Of a stretch of DNA of 5,606 nt, positions 4,728-5,606 are shown one piece after another. The first letter of the stretch is position 1. The number at the start of each line of letters is the position of its first letter. A model generated the notes under the pieces. The model was not told the origin of the DNA and did no database searches. It was given only the letters and a program-made list of their open reading frames with translations. Source of the stretch: Fidelibacterota bacterium. GTDB taxonomy: Bacteria > Fidelibacterota > Marinisomatia > Marinisomatales > UBA1611. The stretch is from NCBI GenBank assembly GCA_012964275.1, contig DTUG01000242.1, positions 1 to 5,606 on the forward strand. Direction: 5' to 3'. The position numbers and the translations under genes are program-made.

Positions 4728-5606
4728 TTACTCAATTGTAAAACCACTGGAATCCGTCTTAACAATCTTTAAACGTTTTCCACTCGTATATCCAAAAAAG
4801 ACCAGTCCATGATCAAAAGCTTCAACAATTCCTGCCCGTCCAGTCCCTCCTGTTTCACCGCCGTAGCTATTGGTCCATAATTGCTGGCTGGTGGCGGCAT
4901 CGAATGCCCAGACCTTTGGTACTATATTATCGATGGGCAGGTCATACGTAAATCCCATGGCGACAATGGTCTGGCCATCGCCAGATAAAATTATATCCTG
5001 CAAATCATCTCCAAGACGTAAACCACCGGAATAATCAGGCTCGTCCCACTCCCAAAGGATGTTGCCCGTCATGTCCATGTTCAAAAGCCAGGCATTAATA
5101 GGATGATTTATAGTATGGCGTTTTTTTGCTGAAACCGCATAGCTCCCGTCCATCAGCATTAAAATATCGGTTGCTTCTTCCCAATAGGGCCCTCCCACCA
5201 TGGATTCGTGAAGTACATGACCTTCGCTATCTGTACTGACAAACCAAAGATCTGTATATCCATAAAAGTCACAATTATATACACCCCCTTCATGCTCGAA
5301 CTGACCTACAGCAATAAAGCCTCCATCTTCTTTCTGAATAACAGCATTAAACATATCCTCATCACATGCACCACCATAATGTTCGATCCAGGAAAGACTG
5401 CCGCTTTCACTGTAGCGGGCCATGAAAGCTGACTTTTGGCTGGTCTCCGCGGAAGAAACATACCAGGTCCCTACCACAACATAATCGCCTTCAGTGGTTT
5501 GAATAATATCTTTGCCATGGTGAGTTCTGTTGCTGGGCAGTTCTGTGATCCATTCTGTAACACCCATTGAGTCGGTCTTTATTACATAACCGGTACTGTT
5601 GTAACT
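4728..5606 (-). CDS. C-terminal part of a WD/PQQ-like repeat (beta-propeller) protein, 5' end outside window
   Basis: The frame stays open to the right edge. Before the internal ATG at 5565-5567 it reads SYNSTGYVIKTDS, which continues the protein's repeat, so that ATG is not the start and the gene is partial. Repeats of about 45-60 residues follow a pattern of a strand ending in a lysine or acidic turn, then G, then W (KTDSMGVTEW, RYSESGSLSW, STDSEGHVLH, NMDMTGNILW, AATSQQLW, KTDSSGFTIE). These alternate with DGGFIAVG-type strands (EGDYVVVGTW, DGGFIAVGQF, DGSYAVSAKK, DGQTIVAMGF). Two YGG turns are also seen. This is typical of the secreted or lipid-anchored propellers in bacteria that carry 'wlvKtDs.G...W...yGG' repeats. 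The last half-repeat ends the protein, with no C-terminal sorting domain or membrane anchor. Its N-terminus, where a signal or lipobox would be, is not in the window. It probably shares a transcript with the cyclase gene, but any functional link, such as an envelope sensor, is unproven. Confidence 0.8.
   Translation of the reverse strand, partial: SYNSTGYVIKTDSMGVTEWITELPSNRTHHGKDIIQTTEGDYVVVGTWYVSSAETSQKSAFMARYSESGSLSWIEHYGGACDEDMFNAVIQKEDGGFIAVGQFEHEGGVYNCDFYGYTDLWFVSTDSEGHVLHESMVGGPYWEEATDILMLMDGSYAVSAKKRHTINHPINAWLLNMDMTGNILWEWDEPDYSGGLRLGDDLQDIILSGDGQTIVAMGFTYDLPIDNIVPKVWAFDAATSQQLWTNSYGGETGGTGRAGIVEAFDHGLVFFGYTSGKRLKIVKTDSSGFTIE

Noticed and set aside
5565..5567. ATG as the start of the repeat protein
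   Set aside because: In-frame codons before it continue the repeat (GYVIKTDS) to the window edge, and no Shine-Dalgarno is visible.
1..5606. CRISPR array, tRNA, rRNA or insertion sequence
   Set aside because: No regularly spaced direct repeats, cloverleaf-like segments, rRNA motifs or transposase frames were seen.

Overview
The window is bacterial, with compact, mostly co-directional genes, short spacers, Shine-Dalgarno sites and intrinsic terminators. I cannot name the organism. The gene content fits a mid-GC Gram-negative bacterium, but nothing here is taxon-specific. All genes are on the minus strand except a partial membrane-protein gene at the left edge. Base composition is patchy. The enolase/OCD pair is close to half GC, the cyclase and repeat-protein genes are a little lower, and the 103-codon gene at the left is very AT-rich (68 G/C in 481-720, about 28%).

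From right to left, which is the direction of minus-strand transcription, there are two transcription units. Unit 1 begins beyond the right edge. It holds the end of a repeat protein that looks like a beta-propeller (4728 to beyond 5606). Nineteen bases later comes a 445-residue protein (3371-4708) that joins an N-terminal [2Fe-2S] ferredoxin domain, a class III nucleotide cyclase domain and a C-terminal Rieske [2Fe-2S] domain. Three bases after the cyclase stop is a 33-codon frame (3266-3367) whose start reads like the N-terminus of a low-specificity L-threonine aldolase and then breaks off, apparently a truncated gene remnant. A good intrinsic terminator (3225-3254) closes the unit.

Unit 2 starts in the 3098-3230 spacer. 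Its leader has a 10-bp perfect inverted repeat whose inner arm ends two bases before a TTG start. It encodes a diverged enolase-superfamily protein (1799-3097), then an ornithine cyclodeaminase/mu-crystallin family protein (804-1802) that overlaps it by ATGA, then an AT-rich 103-residue protein of unknown function (470-781). A weaker minus-strand terminator (416-448) follows, and the partial plus-strand membrane-protein gene (ending at 398) converges on it.

Two things stand out. One is the ferredoxin-cyclase-Rieske fusion, which would put two different iron-sulfur clusters on one second-messenger enzyme and suggests redox- or iron-responsive signalling. The other is the translationally coupled enolase-like/OCD-like pair. 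The enolase keeps its metal ligands and both active-site lysines but has lost both canonical active-site histidines and remodelled the serine loop. That points to a specialised elimination plus reduction pathway rather than glycolysis. Both functional readings are inferences from motifs.
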